Shown in pieces: positions 9,014 to 18,770 of a stretch of DNA of 64,000 nt. The notes under the pieces were generated by a model that made no database searches, was not told where the DNA came from, and saw nothing but the letters and a program-made list of their open reading frames with translations. The DNA comes from Hydrotalea sp. (GTDB taxonomy: Bacteria; Bacteroidota; Bacteroidia; Chitinophagales; Chitinophagaceae), in assembly GCA_027364735.1 (NCBI GenBank), contig DAHXOT010000045.1, positions 186,001-250,000 on the forward strand. The letters are read 5' to 3'. The translations under genes and the position numbers were made by a program. Numbering within the stretch: position 1 is the stretch's first letter; every line of letters starts with the position of its first letter.

Positions 9014-10054
9014 ATGAATGAAGAAAATCAATTAGAACAAATGGATCAGCCCATATCTGAAAATAGATCCAATCAACCACAATCGTCTTCAAAACCCAAT
9101 ATTGGTTATGGTGCACAATTTGGAATATTAATTGGTTTATTTGGGTTTGGAATGATAGTAAGCACAATTGTAGCTGCTTTTTTATGGATAGCCATTACGC
9201 ATACCGATATTTTTTCTTTGCAAAAAAACATGAGCAATCCTGTATACGCTAATCAACTTAAAATTGTTCAAACAGTATCTACCATACTTATGTTTTTTTT
9301 ACCTGCATTGGTTTATGCAGCTATTGTTAATCGAAAACCCTTACGCCATTTGGGTTTTATTAGTGTTTTTAGTAAAAAGCAATTACTAATAATTACAGGT
9401 ATTGTTGTTGCGGGTTTATTTTTAAGCGAAGGTTTAGGAGAAATAAATCAAATCATTCCTATTCCCAAAAAATGGGAACTTATTTTTCGGAATATGGAAA
9501 ATAGTTATTCGGATAGTGTTGTAGCAATGGCAACTATGAAAAATTTTGCAGAGTATATTTCTGTTTTAATTGTAATTGCTTTAATACCTGCTGTTGTAGA
9601 AGAATCTTTTTTTAGAGGTGCTTTGCAACAATTATTTGTAAAATGGTTTAAAAATGCATGGGTTGGAATTATTGTTACTTCTATTATTTTTAGTGCTATT
9701 CATATCAGTTATTATGGTTTTATTGCAAGAGCCTCATTGGGTATTATTTTAGGCCTACTATTTTATTATGGAAAAAATATTTGGTTAAATATTCTGGCTC
9801 ATTTTTTAAATAATGCGATTGCTGTAACACAATTATATATTGCTACTAAAAACGGAAAAATTCCTAAAGAAATAATGAATAGTAATGTACCTATTATTCC
9901 CACAGGTGGTTCTTTTTTAATAACCTTACTTAGTACTGCAGTAGCTTTGCTAATAGTTATTTGGTTAATAAAACTATTTAAAACAGAAAGTATACATATT
10001 GGTGCTGCAGAAATAGATACTACCATTTCGCCAAGTAATAATCCTTTTGAATGA
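9014..10054 (+). CDS. CPBP family intramembrane metalloprotease
   Basis: A 346-residue membrane protein of the CPBP (Abi/Rce1-like) glutamic-type intramembrane protease family. The signature is complete: E196-E197-x3-R201, H230 in FSAIHISYY, and H263 with N266/N267 in LAHFLNNAIA. About eight hydrophobic segments are visible, after a hydrophilic, Gln-rich N-terminal 30 residues. The frame extends upstream to 8867 but overlaps the dus gene, and those extra residues look non-coding, so the start is set at ATG 9014. The substrate is unknown. It overlaps the next gene by 4 bases and probably heads the operon with cdsA and psd. Confidence 0.88.
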   Translation: MNEENQLEQMDQPISENRSNQPQSSSKPNIGYGAQFGILIGLFGFGMIVSTIVAAFLWIAITHTDIFSLQKNMSNPVYANQLKIVQTVSTILMFFLPALVYAAIVNRKPLRHLGFISVFSKKQLLIITGIVVAGLFLSEGLGEINQIIPIPKKWELIFRNMENSYSDSVVAMATMKNFAEYISVLIVIALIPAVVEESFFRGALQQLFVKWFKNAWVGIIVTSIIFSAIHISYYGFIARASLGIILGLLFYYGKNIWLNILAHFLNNAIAVTQLYIATKNGKIPKEIMNSNVPIIPTGGSFLITLLSTAVALLIVIWLIKLFKTESIHIGAAEIDTTISPSNNPFE

Positions 10055-10260
10055 TGCAAAATTGGTTCTTATTATTAATTACTAATAATATTGCCGAAGC
10101 AAATATTATTCAAGGAATGTTAGAAGAAAATAATATTCCTGCACAAATTTTAAATAAAATTGATAGTAGCTATTTAAGCTTTGGCCAGATAGAAATTTAT
10201 GTTCCTTTGCATTTAAAAGATATTGCAAAAGAACTATTACATAAAGCATTATTAAATTAA
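10051..10260 (+). CDS. DUF2007-like small protein
   Basis: A 69-residue soluble protein. The pattern of a strand, then a helix containing NIAEANIIQGMLEENNIPA, then IEIYVPLHLKDIAKELL is that of the DUF2007 family (putative signal transducing protein, PF09413), a small ferredoxin-like fold of unknown function. It overlaps the stop of the CPBP gene (ATGATG around the TGA), which implies translational coupling. An equally good second ATG is at 10054. Confidence 0.75.
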   Translation: MMQNWFLLLITNNIAEANIIQGMLEENNIPAQILNKIDSSYLSFGQIEIYVPLHLKDIAKELLHKALLN

Positions 10261-10319
10261 TACACAATAAAAAATGTAAGTAAAAAGTTCAATTTTTTGC
10301 TTTCTGATAATTATTTTTT

Positions 10320-11207
10320 ATGGCATTTAATATACAAACTTTTAAAACCAGAACTCTTACTGCAATTGTATTTGCTGTTGTAATGTTAAGCGGATTATTT
10401 ATTAATCATTGGAGTTTTTTTATTTTATTTTCTATAATTCATTTTGGCTGTTGGATAGAATATCAAAAATTAATTGGCTTAATCGATCCTACGTATAAGC
10501 AAATAAAATCATCGCATAAATATGGCATTATTTTATTAGGATGGTGCTTTATGATGTATATGAGCAATAGCCAATATAAATTGCAACAATCTGAATTAAG
10601 AGGAATTGGTTGGTTATTTATGATTATTATTTCTATCATACTATTAGCCACAGAAATAGTTATTAAAAAAGATATTGCAATAAAGCCAATTGCGTATTCT
10701 TTAATAGGGTTAATATACATCTCCTTAAGCTGGGGTATGATGATTAACTTGCGAGGTGGATTTGAAACTACTGCTTTGAAATTTTCTATTGATTATGGTG
10801 TGATAATTCCGGCAGGACTTATTTTTTCAATCTGGATTAATGATACAATGGCCTATATTGTTGGATCTGTTTTTGGTAAAACACCACTTTCTGCAATATC
10901 GCCTAAAAAAACTTGGGAAGGTACAATTGGCGGTGCAATACTTTGTATAATAGCTATTGCATGGCTAAGTAAAATTGTACCTGTAGCTTCTTATTATTCA
11001 ATGAGTACTTGGGTGGTAATTGCAGCTATTGCTGCGGTAATTGGTACAATTGGCGATTTAATAGAAAGTAAATTAAAACGAATGGCTAATGTAAAAGATA
11101 GTGGCAATTTTATGCCGGGGCATGGTGGTTTTTTAGACAGATTTGATTCTTTATTATTAGCTACACCATTTGTTTGGTTGTATGTACATTTGTTGCTCAA
11201 TAATTAA
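10320..11207 (+). CDS. cdsA: phosphatidate cytidylyltransferase
   Basis: A 295-residue polytopic membrane enzyme that makes CDP-diacylglycerol from phosphatidate and CTP, the branch point of phospholipid synthesis. The CDP-synthetase signature is at the C-terminus, from SKLKRMANVKDSGNF through MPGHGGFLDRFDS, with the conserved Lys, Arg and Asp residues. About eight membrane segments precede and surround it. The preceding region around PKKTWEG is also characteristic. The next gene, 5 bases downstream, is phosphatidylserine decarboxylase, so these two steps of phosphatidylethanolamine synthesis share an operon. Confidence 0.95.
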   Translation: MAFNIQTFKTRTLTAIVFAVVMLSGLFINHWSFFILFSIIHFGCWIEYQKLIGLIDPTYKQIKSSHKYGIILLGWCFMMYMSNSQYKLQQSELRGIGWLFMIIISIILLATEIVIKKDIAIKPIAYSLIGLIYISLSWGMMINLRGGFETTALKFSIDYGVIIPAGLIFSIWINDTMAYIVGSVFGKTPLSAISPKKTWEGTIGGAILCIIAIAWLSKIVPVASYYSMSTWVVIAAIAAVIGTIGDLIESKLKRMANVKDSGNFMPGHGGFLDRFDSLLLATPFVWLYVHLLLNN

Positions 11208-11212
11208 TAAGT

Positions 11213-11872
11213 ATGACTATTCATCGAGAAGGATATAGAACCATCGGAATTTCGGCTTTACTATTTGGTGCATTAAATATTATTTCTTTTACTTTTATTA
11301 GTAGCACTTTTAGTTGGTTAACTATTTTAATTTTTATAGTTACATTGTTGCTATTATTATTTATTATTTCATTTTTTCGTATTCCTTCAAGAGTATTAAC
11401 AGTTAACAATCATCAAATTATTGCTCCTGCCGATGGTAAAGTGGTAGTTATTGAAGAAACATTTGATGAAGAGTTTTTTAAAACTAAAGTAATTCAGATA
11501 AGTGTATTTATGAGTCCTGCCAATGTTCATGTTAATAGAAACCCTGTAAGTGGCGAGGTAATATATAGCCAATATCATAAAGGAAAATATTTGGTAGCAT
11601 GGCATCCTAAAAGTTCTACCGAAAATGAACGATGGAGTGTAGCCGTAAAAAATAATTTTGGTGTTATTTTATATAAGCAAATTGCTGGTGCATTAGCAAA
11701 AAGAATTTGCAACTATACATCGGTTGGGCAAATTATTCAACAAACCGATGAGTTTGGATTTATAAAATTTGGTAGCCGTGTTGATATTCTAATTCCATTA
11801 AGCTCTGCAATTAAGGTAACTTTAAACCAGAAAGTTAAAGGCGGTGTTACTGTTTTAGCAAGCTGGAATTAA
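11213..11872 (+). CDS. psd: phosphatidylserine decarboxylase proenzyme
   Basis: A 219-residue protein of the short Psd type common in Bacteroidota. It decarboxylates phosphatidylserine to phosphatidylethanolamine at the inner membrane. Two hydrophobic segments occupy residues 12-60. Conserved motifs are APADGKVV, MSPANVHVNRNP with the active-site histidine, and FIKFGSRVDILIP, in which the Gly-Ser bond is the expected self-cleavage site that generates the pyruvoyl cofactor. It follows cdsA by 5 bases. The intervening enzyme, phosphatidylserine synthase, is not in this window. Confidence 0.93.
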   Translation: MTIHREGYRTIGISALLFGALNIISFTFISSTFSWLTILIFIVTLLLLLFIISFFRIPSRVLTVNNHQIIAPADGKVVVIEETFDEEFFKTKVIQISVFMSPANVHVNRNPVSGEVIYSQYHKGKYLVAWHPKSSTENERWSVAVKNNFGVILYKQIAGALAKRICNYTSVGQIIQQTDEFGFIKFGSRVDILIPLSSAIKVTLNQKVKGGVTVLASWN

Positions 11873-11881
11873 ATAATAAAC

Positions 11882-12577
11882 TTATAAAATTACTTCTAAC
11901 TCTTGCAAGTGAAAAATTGTGTAAGTGGCCTGTATTGTGGGTTTTACATTTAAATGATTTACAAAAATTGTATCCAATCCCGCATTCATTCCTCCACGAA
12001 TATCTGCATCTAAATTATCGCCAATCATAATACTTTCAGATTGCAGTGCTCCTGCTTTTTGTAAAGCAAATTCAAATATTTCTTTATTGGGTTTTAAGCT
12101 ATTACAACCTTCTGATGTAATTACTTCAATAAAATATTTTTGCAAATTGCTGTTATGTATTTTGTTGTATTGCACAGTTTCAAAGCCATTGGTTACCAAA
12201 TGCATTTTATATCCTTTGTTAAGTAAGTATTCTAAAATTTCTATGGTATAAGGGAAAAGATTTTTTTTAGAAGGCAATAATTCTAAAAATTCTACCGACA
12301 GTTTTTTAGATAATGCTTCATTGGCAATTTTAAAATCTAATAAAGCCAACCACATACGCTTCCACCTTAATTCATCTTGTTTAATAAAACCCTTTGTATA
12401 TCTGTCCCATAGTTTTTCGTTATGATAACTGTACCATTTAAAAAATATTTCAAAATCGGTAACTCCCTTTTCATTTAAATTATTCAATGTATATAAATCA
12501 TGTAAAGTTTCTTTCGCATTCATTTCAAAATCCCATAGTGTATGATCTAAGTCAAAAAATAAATGTTTGTATTTCAT
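11882..12577 (-). CDS. yjjG: HAD hydrolase, YjjG-type pyrimidine nucleotidase
   Basis: A 231-residue cytosolic HAD-superfamily phosphatase. Motif I is FFDLDHTLWDF with nucleophile D9 and D11, motif II is LVTNGF, and motif IV is MIGDNLDADIRGG. The WDF segment after motif I and the overall length fit the YjjG family, 5'-nucleotidases that remove non-canonical pyrimidine nucleotides. Other HAD phosphatases remain possible. It converges on psd with a 9-base gap and is divergent from the SDR gene. Confidence 0.8.
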   Translation of the reverse strand: MKYKHLFFDLDHTLWDFEMNAKETLHDLYTLNNLNEKGVTDFEIFFKWYSYHNEKLWDRYTKGFIKQDELRWKRMWLALLDFKIANEALSKKLSVEFLELLPSKKNLFPYTIEILEYLLNKGYKMHLVTNGFETVQYNKIHNSNLQKYFIEVITSEGCNSLKPNKEIFEFALQKAGALQSESIMIGDNLDADIRGGMNAGLDTIFVNHLNVKPTIQATYTIFHLQELEVIL

Positions 12578-12652
12578 TTGCCGAAAATACGAGCTAACAT
12601 TTAAAATATTGAATCAAAAAAAAATCGTACTTCGTATCTCTAAATTTTTTGT

Positions 12653-13348
12653 ATGATAATTGTTATTACAGGAGCATCTAAAGGATTGGGAAAATCATTT
12701 GCCGAAATATTTGCCGAGCAAAATACTTTATTATTATGTGCAAGAAATGAAGTTGTTTTAAAGCAAACCGCTACTCAATTGCAACAGCAATATCCATCTG
12801 CCAATATTCATTATAAAAAAACCGATATGCGTAATAAGCAAGAAGTTATTGAATTTGCTAATTGGTGTAATAGTTTTGGCACAACCGATATTTTAATTAA
12901 TAATGCCGGTAAGTTTGTTGCAGGTTCTATTTGTACCGAAGATGATACTACTTTAGAAATGATGATGGAAACCAATGTATACAGTGCCTATTACTTAACA
13001 AAATTGCTTGTACCGAAGATGAAAGAAAATAAACAAGGGCATATTTTTAATATTTGTTCTATTGCATCTTTACATGCCTATTCAAATGGAGGTAGTTATA
13101 GTATTAGCAAATTTGCATTATTAGGATTTAGTAAAAATTTAAGAGAAGAACTAAAGCCGTATGGTATTAAAGTAACCGCAGTAATGCCGGGAGCCGTTTA
13201 TACAGATAGTTGGAGTGGAACCGGTGTTTCGGAAGAAAGAATAATGGAAGTAAAAGATATTGCTAAAATGGTAGAAGCCGCATCACAATTATCTTTTAAC
13301 GCTTGCGTAGAAGAAATTGTAATACGGCCTCAGTTGGGGGATATTTAA
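12653..13348 (+). CDS. SDR family oxidoreductase
   Basis: A 231-residue short-chain dehydrogenase/reductase. The NAD(P)-binding TGASKGLGKSFAEIF is at the N-terminus, NNAG is present, and the active site comprises the serine of ICSIAS and the tyrosine and lysine of YSISK. R28 and N29 after the second strand suggest NADP preference, though weakly. The substrate cannot be inferred. It stands alone, between divergent and convergent neighbours. Confidence 0.88.
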   Translation: MIIVITGASKGLGKSFAEIFAEQNTLLLCARNEVVLKQTATQLQQQYPSANIHYKKTDMRNKQEVIEFANWCNSFGTTDILINNAGKFVAGSICTEDDTTLEMMMETNVYSAYYLTKLLVPKMKENKQGHIFNICSIASLHAYSNGGSYSISKFALLGFSKNLREELKPYGIKVTAVMPGAVYTDSWSGTGVSEERIMEVKDIAKMVEAASQLSFNACVEEIVIRPQLGDI

Positions 13349-13382
13349 TAACTACAAATAAAAACAATACTATTCTTCAATT

Positions 13383-14258
13383 TTAGAATGTATACTTACG
13401 CATATATTCTGCATCGGCTTTAGCACTTTCTAATGGGTTAGTTCCGGTAAATGCTTCTTGTTCAACAATAAAATAATGAACACCATTTTCTTTGGCAGCA
13501 TGAATTATGGATGTATAATCAATAGTTCCTTTACCTAATATGCAAGATTCGTGGTTGCCATTTGCCGTTTTGGTTAAATCTTTTACATGGCATAATCTAA
13601 ACCGATCTTTGTATTTTTTTAAATAGGTTTCGGGGTTTACATCTGCTGCAACAACCCAATAAATATCCATTTCAAAGTCAACTAAATTTTTATCTGTATT
13701 ATTCATCATTACCTCTTGTGGTATTTCGCCGTCTATAGGTTTCCAAGAATAATCGTGATTGTGATAAGCAAATCGAATACCGTTTTTTTTGCAAATTTCT
13801 CCTTTTGTATTAAAGTCATCTGCAATGCGTTTAAAATCGTCAATGGTTTTTTGGGGGCCTTTCCAAGGGCAAATTAAATAGCTCATACCAATAGCTGCAG
13901 CTTCTTCGGCTTTTCGTTCAAAATCTTTATTAATATCGCAATGGCTCGAAACAATTTTTATATGTAAATCGTCTAAATATTTTTTAAATTCTTTATAATT
14001 CATTCCCCAAAACATTCCTTGTTTGCCTTCAAAACTTTCTATAAAGCCATAACCATCCGATGCAATACTTTTTAAAGTTTCTTTGGCGTTGGCAGCCATA
14101 TCTTCTTTTACGGTCCATAATTGAATGCCATAATTAGAGGCTTTTTTATGAAAGAAATTTTCTTGCATAAAAGCGGAGGATAGTTTTTTAATAGGTGTAG
14201 TTAAACCTAATACACCTAAACCTCCTAATTTTAAAAATGCTCTTCTTGAGTTTGACAT
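13383..14258 (-). CDS. Tat-exported sugar phosphate isomerase/epimerase-like protein
   Basis: A 291-residue TIM-barrel protein of the xylose isomerase-like family (AP endonuclease 2 fold). The N-terminus has a twin-arginine signal (SRRAFLKLGGLG), so the protein should fold in the cytoplasm and be exported. Barrel motifs include SSHCDINKD, RFAYHNHDYSW, DIYWVVAAD, LCHVKDLTK and FIVEQE, with the metal-binding His, Glu and Asp residues expected of the fold. It is the last gene of a minus-strand run with the GMC dehydrogenase and its small subunit, which points to processing of an oxidised sugar in the periplasm. The exact reaction is unknown. Confidence 0.85.
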   Translation of the reverse strand: MSNSRRAFLKLGGLGVLGLTTPIKKLSSAFMQENFFHKKASNYGIQLWTVKEDMAANAKETLKSIASDGYGFIESFEGKQGMFWGMNYKEFKKYLDDLHIKIVSSHCDINKDFERKAEEAAAIGMSYLICPWKGPQKTIDDFKRIADDFNTKGEICKKNGIRFAYHNHDYSWKPIDGEIPQEVMMNNTDKNLVDFEMDIYWVVAADVNPETYLKKYKDRFRLCHVKDLTKTANGNHESCILGKGTIDYTSIIHAAKENGVHYFIVEQEAFTGTNPLESAKADAEYMRKYTF

Positions 14259-14291
14259 AATTTTTGTTTTAAGAAATGGATGAAATATTTT

Positions 14292-14855
14292 TTATGCCCA
14301 AGCTTTTTCGCCTTTTGTATATGGAACACAACCATCCCATCTTCCGGGAACGGCTATGTAGCGTAATGCTTGTGTGGCACCCGGTTTTGAAGTAAAATAT
14401 CCAAATAAAGTTAGTTGTTTTATCATGGTATAGTAATAAGGAGGGTCTTCTTTCTTTTTCTTTTGTTGATATTCTTTTGCAACTTTATCTATTTCAATCA
14501 AAACCTTTTCGCGTTGTTCTTTGGTACATTGCATAAACGAGGTGTTAAATTGCTTGTTACACACATCGTTTAATTGATTGATACCTTCTTTAAATATTTT
14601 TTGATTTTTTTCTTCGTAGCAATCGTGTACAATCAGGTCCATAAATTTTCCAACTTCTGCATCTTTAGCACCGGGTGTATTGGTTCTGGGAATGATAGTT
14701 TCTGCTACTTCATCTAAAAAAGCAATTTCATCGGCAGAAAATAATAATCCTTTTCCGGCATTTTTATTTTTGCAACCGCTTAATAAAAATTCGCCGCCAA
14801 TAAGTGCACTACCGGTTGCCAGTGTAATTATTTTTATCAGTTCTCTACGGTTCAT
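14292..14855 (-). CDS. gluconate 2-dehydrogenase subunit 3-like protein, Tat lipoprotein
   Basis: A 187-residue protein with an RR motif (MNRRELIKI), a hydrophobic stretch and the lipobox LSGC, hence a Tat-exported lipoprotein. The mature domain, with LDEVAETIIPRTNTPGAKDA, belongs to the gluconate 2-dehydrogenase subunit 3 family. These small subunits escort the signal-less FAD subunit through the Tat system. It lies 32 bases downstream of the GMC subunit gene. Together they resemble glucoside 3-dehydrogenases, which oxidise the C3 hydroxyl of sugars. Confidence 0.9.
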   Translation of the reverse strand: MNRRELIKIITLATGSALIGGEFLLSGCKNKNAGKGLLFSADEIAFLDEVAETIIPRTNTPGAKDAEVGKFMDLIVHDCYEEKNQKIFKEGINQLNDVCNKQFNTSFMQCTKEQREKVLIEIDKVAKEYQQKKKKEDPPYYYTMIKQLTLFGYFTSKPGATQALRYIAVPGRWDGCVPYTKGEKAWA

Positions 14856-14887
14856 AAAATATTTTTTAGTAATTGGTGTTAGGTTAA

Positions 14888-16567
14888 TTATAAATTTCCT
14901 TTTTTTAATTCTTCTACTGCATAGTTAGCAGCACGAGCTGTTAATGCCATATAAGTTAATGAAGGATTAACACAAGATGCCGAGGTCATACAAGCGCCAT
15001 CGGTTACAAAAACATTTTTTGCATCCCATACTTGATTCCATTGGTTTAATACCGATGTTTTAGGACTGTGTCCCATTCTTGCTGTACCCATTTCATGTAT
15101 ACCTCTTCCCGGTGTACCATCGCCTTCATGTCCTTTTACGTTTTTAACACCTGCTATTTCTAACATTTCAATAGCATCGGTTAAAATATCTTTCCGCATT
15201 TTTAATTCATTTTCTTTCAGCTCGCAATCAATTGCCAAAACAGGTAGCCCCCATTTATCTTTTTTATTTTTATCGAGAGATATTTTGTTAGAGTAATCGG
15301 GCAACATTTCTCCAAATCCACCAATTCCCATACTCCAATTGCCGGGTTCTGTTAGCGCTTCTTTAAAAGCAGTGCCCACATTAAGTTCTGCAATCTCTTT
15401 ATTCCATCCATCTCTATGGCCTCCACCTTGATAACCAAATCCGCGTAAATAGTCTCTTTTTTCTCCAAATAAATTTCTATATCGAGGAATATAAATGCCA
15501 TTGGGTCTTTTGCCATAATAATATTTATCTTCATAACCTTCCATAATGCCCGAAGCTCCAATACCTAAATGATGATCCATTAAATTATGACCTAATTGTC
15601 CGCTGCTACTTCCTAATCCATCGGGCCAAATATCTGTGGCACTATTCATCAATATCCATGCAGAGTTTAGGGTTGAAGCATTTACAAAAACAATTTTACT
15701 GTAATATTCATAGGTTTGATTGGTTTCGGCATCAATTACTTCAACACCTTTTGCTTTTTGAGTGTTTTTATCGTATAAAATTTTTGTAACAATTGAGAAG
15801 AGACGTAGGGTTAAATTTCCTGTAGCTTGTGCAGCCGGTAAAGTTGATGATTGTGTACTAAAATAGCCACCAAAAGGGCATCCCATCCAACATTTATTTC
15901 TAAATTGACATTTAGTTCTTCCGGGAATGGGTGCGGTTAAATTAGCACTTCTGCCAATTATCATGGTTCTGTTTCCTTTGTAGTGTGCTTTAATTCTGGC
16001 TGCTACATCTTTTTCTACGCAAGTCATATCCATTGGTGGCAAAAATTTGCCATCTGGTAATTGGGGTAAATTTTCTATTGATCCGTTAACACCTGCAAAG
16101 GTTTCTACATGATCGTACCATTGTGCAACATCTTTATATCGAATAGGCCAATCAACGGCAATACCATCTTTTGCATTAGCTTCAAAATCAAAATCACTCC
16201 AACGGTAACTTTGTCGGCCCCATGTTAAAGACCTTCCTCCTACATGGTATCCTCTAAACCAATCGAATCTTTTTATTTCTGTATAAGGACAATCTTTTTC
16301 GTTTACCCAAAAATGTACATTGGGTTCGTAAAGAACATAATCTCTACTTAATACAGGATGTTCTTCAATTAAATGTCTCGATGTCATTCCTCTATGTTCC
16401 AGTTCCCATGGGTCTTTTGAGGTATTGGTGTAGTCTTTAATATGCTCTACATTTCTGCCACGCTCGAGCATTAAAACTTTTAAACCTTTTTCTGTTAGTT
16501 CTTTGGCTGCCCAACCGCCACTAATGCCTGAGCCTATTACAATTGCATCGAAAGTTTGATTTGCCAT
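14888..16567 (-). CDS. GMC oxidoreductase, FAD subunit (glucoside 3-dehydrogenase-like)
   Basis: A 559-residue flavoprotein. The FAD-binding Rossmann motif DAIVIGSGISGGWAAKEL is at residues 8-25, and the C-terminal GMC domain carries the catalytic His of GIHEMGTARMG and the Asn of CVNPSLTYMAL. A Cys cluster (KCQFRNKCWMGCPFGG) in the middle is reminiscent of the metal-binding cysteines of related dehydrogenases. It has no signal peptide, which fits export bound to the Tat-carrying small subunit encoded next. The likely role is oxidation of a sugar or glycoside, with electrons passed to a cytochrome c. A substrate oxidised at C3 is inferred from the DUF1080 gene across the divergent region. Confidence 0.9.
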   Translation of the reverse strand: MANQTFDAIVIGSGISGGWAAKELTEKGLKVLMLERGRNVEHIKDYTNTSKDPWELEHRGMTSRHLIEEHPVLSRDYVLYEPNVHFWVNEKDCPYTEIKRFDWFRGYHVGGRSLTWGRQSYRWSDFDFEANAKDGIAVDWPIRYKDVAQWYDHVETFAGVNGSIENLPQLPDGKFLPPMDMTCVEKDVAARIKAHYKGNRTMIIGRSANLTAPIPGRTKCQFRNKCWMGCPFGGYFSTQSSTLPAAQATGNLTLRLFSIVTKILYDKNTQKAKGVEVIDAETNQTYEYYSKIVFVNASTLNSAWILMNSATDIWPDGLGSSSGQLGHNLMDHHLGIGASGIMEGYEDKYYYGKRPNGIYIPRYRNLFGEKRDYLRGFGYQGGGHRDGWNKEIAELNVGTAFKEALTEPGNWSMGIGGFGEMLPDYSNKISLDKNKKDKWGLPVLAIDCELKENELKMRKDILTDAIEMLEIAGVKNVKGHEGDGTPGRGIHEMGTARMGHSPKTSVLNQWNQVWDAKNVFVTDGACMTSASCVNPSLTYMALTARAANYAVEELKKGNL

Positions 16568-16667
16568 AAGTATAATTATTTTAACTATTGATGGTTGATG
16601 TTGAATTTAGTTACTAATACTTGCTGTGTAAACCTTTACAAGAAGGAGGTATATTTTATTAAATTGG

Positions 16668-17564
16668 TTAAACATCGCAAATATTAATTGCTTTTTTTAA
16701 TGAGCCTATTTTATCATTTCCTGTTGGAATAAATTCTTGAGCAACATAATCTTTAAAACCTGTTGCAACAATCGCTTTCATAATAGCAGGATAATATAAT
16801 TCTTGTGTTTCATCTATTTCATGCCGGCCGGGAACACCACCTGTGTGGTAATGCCCAAAATAGGGATGATAGGTATCGATGGTTCTTATTACATCGCCTT
16901 CATCAATTTGCATGTGATAGATATCGTACAATAATTTAAAGTTGGGAGAATCAATTTGTTTACATAGTTCAACGCCCCATTGATGATTATCGCACATATA
17001 ATCTTTATGATCTATTTTACTGTTTAATAATTCCATTTGAATTATTACATTATTTTTTTCTGCAAGCGATAAAATTTTTTTTAAACCGGTTACACAATTT
17101 TTTAATCCTGTTTCATTATCTTTTCCTCTTCTACTTCCACTGAAACAGATTAAATTTTTATATCCATTTTTAGTAACTAAAGGAATTAATTCGGAATAAT
17201 TTTTAATTAGTGTATCATGAAAATTGGTATCGTTCCAGCCATCGGTTAAATTTATTTCGGCACCATTGCACATAGAACTAAATACATCATGCTTTTGCAA
17301 TACAGGCCAATCTTTTGGCCCAACTAAATCAATTGCATTAAATCCAATTTGTTTTATTGTTAAGCATAATTCTTCTATCGATAAAAAATCGTAAGTCCAT
17401 CTGCAAACAGCATGATGAATATTTCCTTTTAATGAAGTATATTTTTTTGTATTGCACGATGAAGCGGCAAAAGTTAGGTTACTGCCTGTAATAAAACCCA
17501 AGGTGCTTAATGCCATATTTTTAATAGCATTTCTGCGAGAAGAAGGTGAATGCTGTTTTTTCAT
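16668..17564 (-). CDS. Tat-exported TIM-barrel isomerase/epimerase
   Basis: A 298-residue protein from ATG 17564; a TTG two codons earlier, directly after the upstream stop, is also possible. The N-terminus has a twin-arginine motif (SSRRNAIKNMALS) and a hydrophobic segment. The mature part is a xylose isomerase-like TIM barrel with LLYDIYHMQIDEGD, FGHYHTGGVPGRHE and AQEFIPTG, similar to hydroxypyruvate isomerase-like proteins. Its start follows the MFS stop by 6 bases. It is the second TIM-barrel protein of this cluster, so successive isomerisation or ring-handling steps on an oxidised sugar are plausible, but the substrate is not known. Confidence 0.83.
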   Translation of the reverse strand: MKKQHSPSSRRNAIKNMALSTLGFITGSNLTFAASSCNTKKYTSLKGNIHHAVCRWTYDFLSIEELCLTIKQIGFNAIDLVGPKDWPVLQKHDVFSSMCNGAEINLTDGWNDTNFHDTLIKNYSELIPLVTKNGYKNLICFSGSRRGKDNETGLKNCVTGLKKILSLAEKNNVIIQMELLNSKIDHKDYMCDNHQWGVELCKQIDSPNFKLLYDIYHMQIDEGDVIRTIDTYHPYFGHYHTGGVPGRHEIDETQELYYPAIMKAIVATGFKDYVAQEFIPTGNDKIGSLKKAINICDV

Positions 17565-17570
17565 TGGCAA

Positions 17571-18770
17571 TTACTTAATTTTTTTTGGTTCTTTAAATAA
17601 TATACCAAAAACCAGTATTAAAATACCCGAAATAGCGGCAGGTATTAGCCATATATTTCTCCAAGCATGTCCATCTGTTGTTTTAAAATGATCGGTTATT
17701 AAACCTGCAAACCAAAAACCAATTAGCATTCCTACACCATAAGTGGCTAAGGTTATCATTCCTTGAGCAGATGAGCGAATAGCAATGCCGGCTTTTTCAT
17801 CGGTATAAATTTGTCCGGTAACAAAAAAGAAATCATAACAAACGCCATGTAGTATAATGCCTAAATATAATAGCCAAGCACTTTCATTAATATTTCCGTA
17901 AGCAAAAAAGAGATAACGTAATAGCCATGCAATCATTCCAACCAATAGCATTTTTTTTACGCCTAATCTGGTAAAAAATAAGGGCATTAAAAATAAGAAT
18001 ATCGTTTCGCTCATTTGTCCCATCGACATTTTAGCGGCGGCTCCTTCTACTTTAATTTCATTTAAAAATACATTGGTTTCTTGATAGTAAAATGCCAATG
18101 GAATGCATATCAATAGAGAAGATAAAAAGAATATTAAAAAATTCTTATCCTTTAATAATTTTAAAGCATCTAATCCAATTATTTCACCAATGGTAACTTT
18201 TTTATTTGTATTGGTTGGTGGTGTATTGGGTAATGAAAAACTAAACAGCCCTAATGCTACAGAAACAGCAGCACTAATACGAAATGTATTGGCTAATGCA
18301 TGTTTTTGTTCTAATGCTAACCATCCAATAAGTAATCCGGCAGCAATCCAGCCAATAGTTCCCCAAACACGAATAAAAGAAAATTCCTTTTCAGGGTTAT
18401 TCATCTGTTTAAATGAAATGGCGTTAACCAATGCCAAAGTGGGCATATACACAATCATATAAACCAATATTACCGGATAAAAAGCATTAAAATCTGTTAG
18501 GGTAGATATGTAATACATTAATCCGGCCCCGGCAATATGCAATAGGCCTAATATTTTTTGAGCTGCAAAAAATTTATCGGCAATTAGTCCAATAATAAAT
18601 GGAGCAATAATGGCACCTAATGATTGTGTTCCATAAGCTAAACCATTTTGCACATCAGTAGCATGTAAGCTTTTCGATAAATAAGTACCCATGGTAACAA
18701 ACCAAATACCCCAAACAAAAAAATTTAAAAACATCATTACCGAAAGCTGAATTCGTGTAGCAAATTTCAT
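17571..18770 (-). CDS. MFS transporter, nucleoside/H+ symporter-like
   Basis: A 399-residue membrane protein with about 12 hydrophobic segments, from ATG 18770 (a TTG two codons upstream extends the frame). The N-terminal LSVMMFLNFFVWGIWFVTMG segment and the overall pattern resemble the NupG/XapB nucleoside:H+ symporter family. In Bacteroidota this family often sits in sugar-oxidation clusters and probably carries sugars or keto-sugars rather than nucleosides. It is the first gene of the minus-strand half of the 3-keto-glycoside-like cluster, divergent from the Gfo/Idh/MocA gene. Confidence 0.85.
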   Translation of the reverse strand: MKFATRIQLSVMMFLNFFVWGIWFVTMGTYLSKSLHATDVQNGLAYGTQSLGAIIAPFIIGLIADKFFAAQKILGLLHIAGAGLMYYISTLTDFNAFYPVILVYMIVYMPTLALVNAISFKQMNNPEKEFSFIRVWGTIGWIAAGLLIGWLALEQKHALANTFRISAAVSVALGLFSFSLPNTPPTNTNKKVTIGEIIGLDALKLLKDKNFLIFFLSSLLICIPLAFYYQETNVFLNEIKVEGAAAKMSMGQMSETIFLFLMPLFFTRLGVKKMLLVGMIAWLLRYLFFAYGNINESAWLLYLGIILHGVCYDFFFVTGQIYTDEKAGIAIRSSAQGMITLATYGVGMLIGFWFAGLITDHFKTTDGHAWRNIWLIPAAISGILILVFGILFKEPKKIK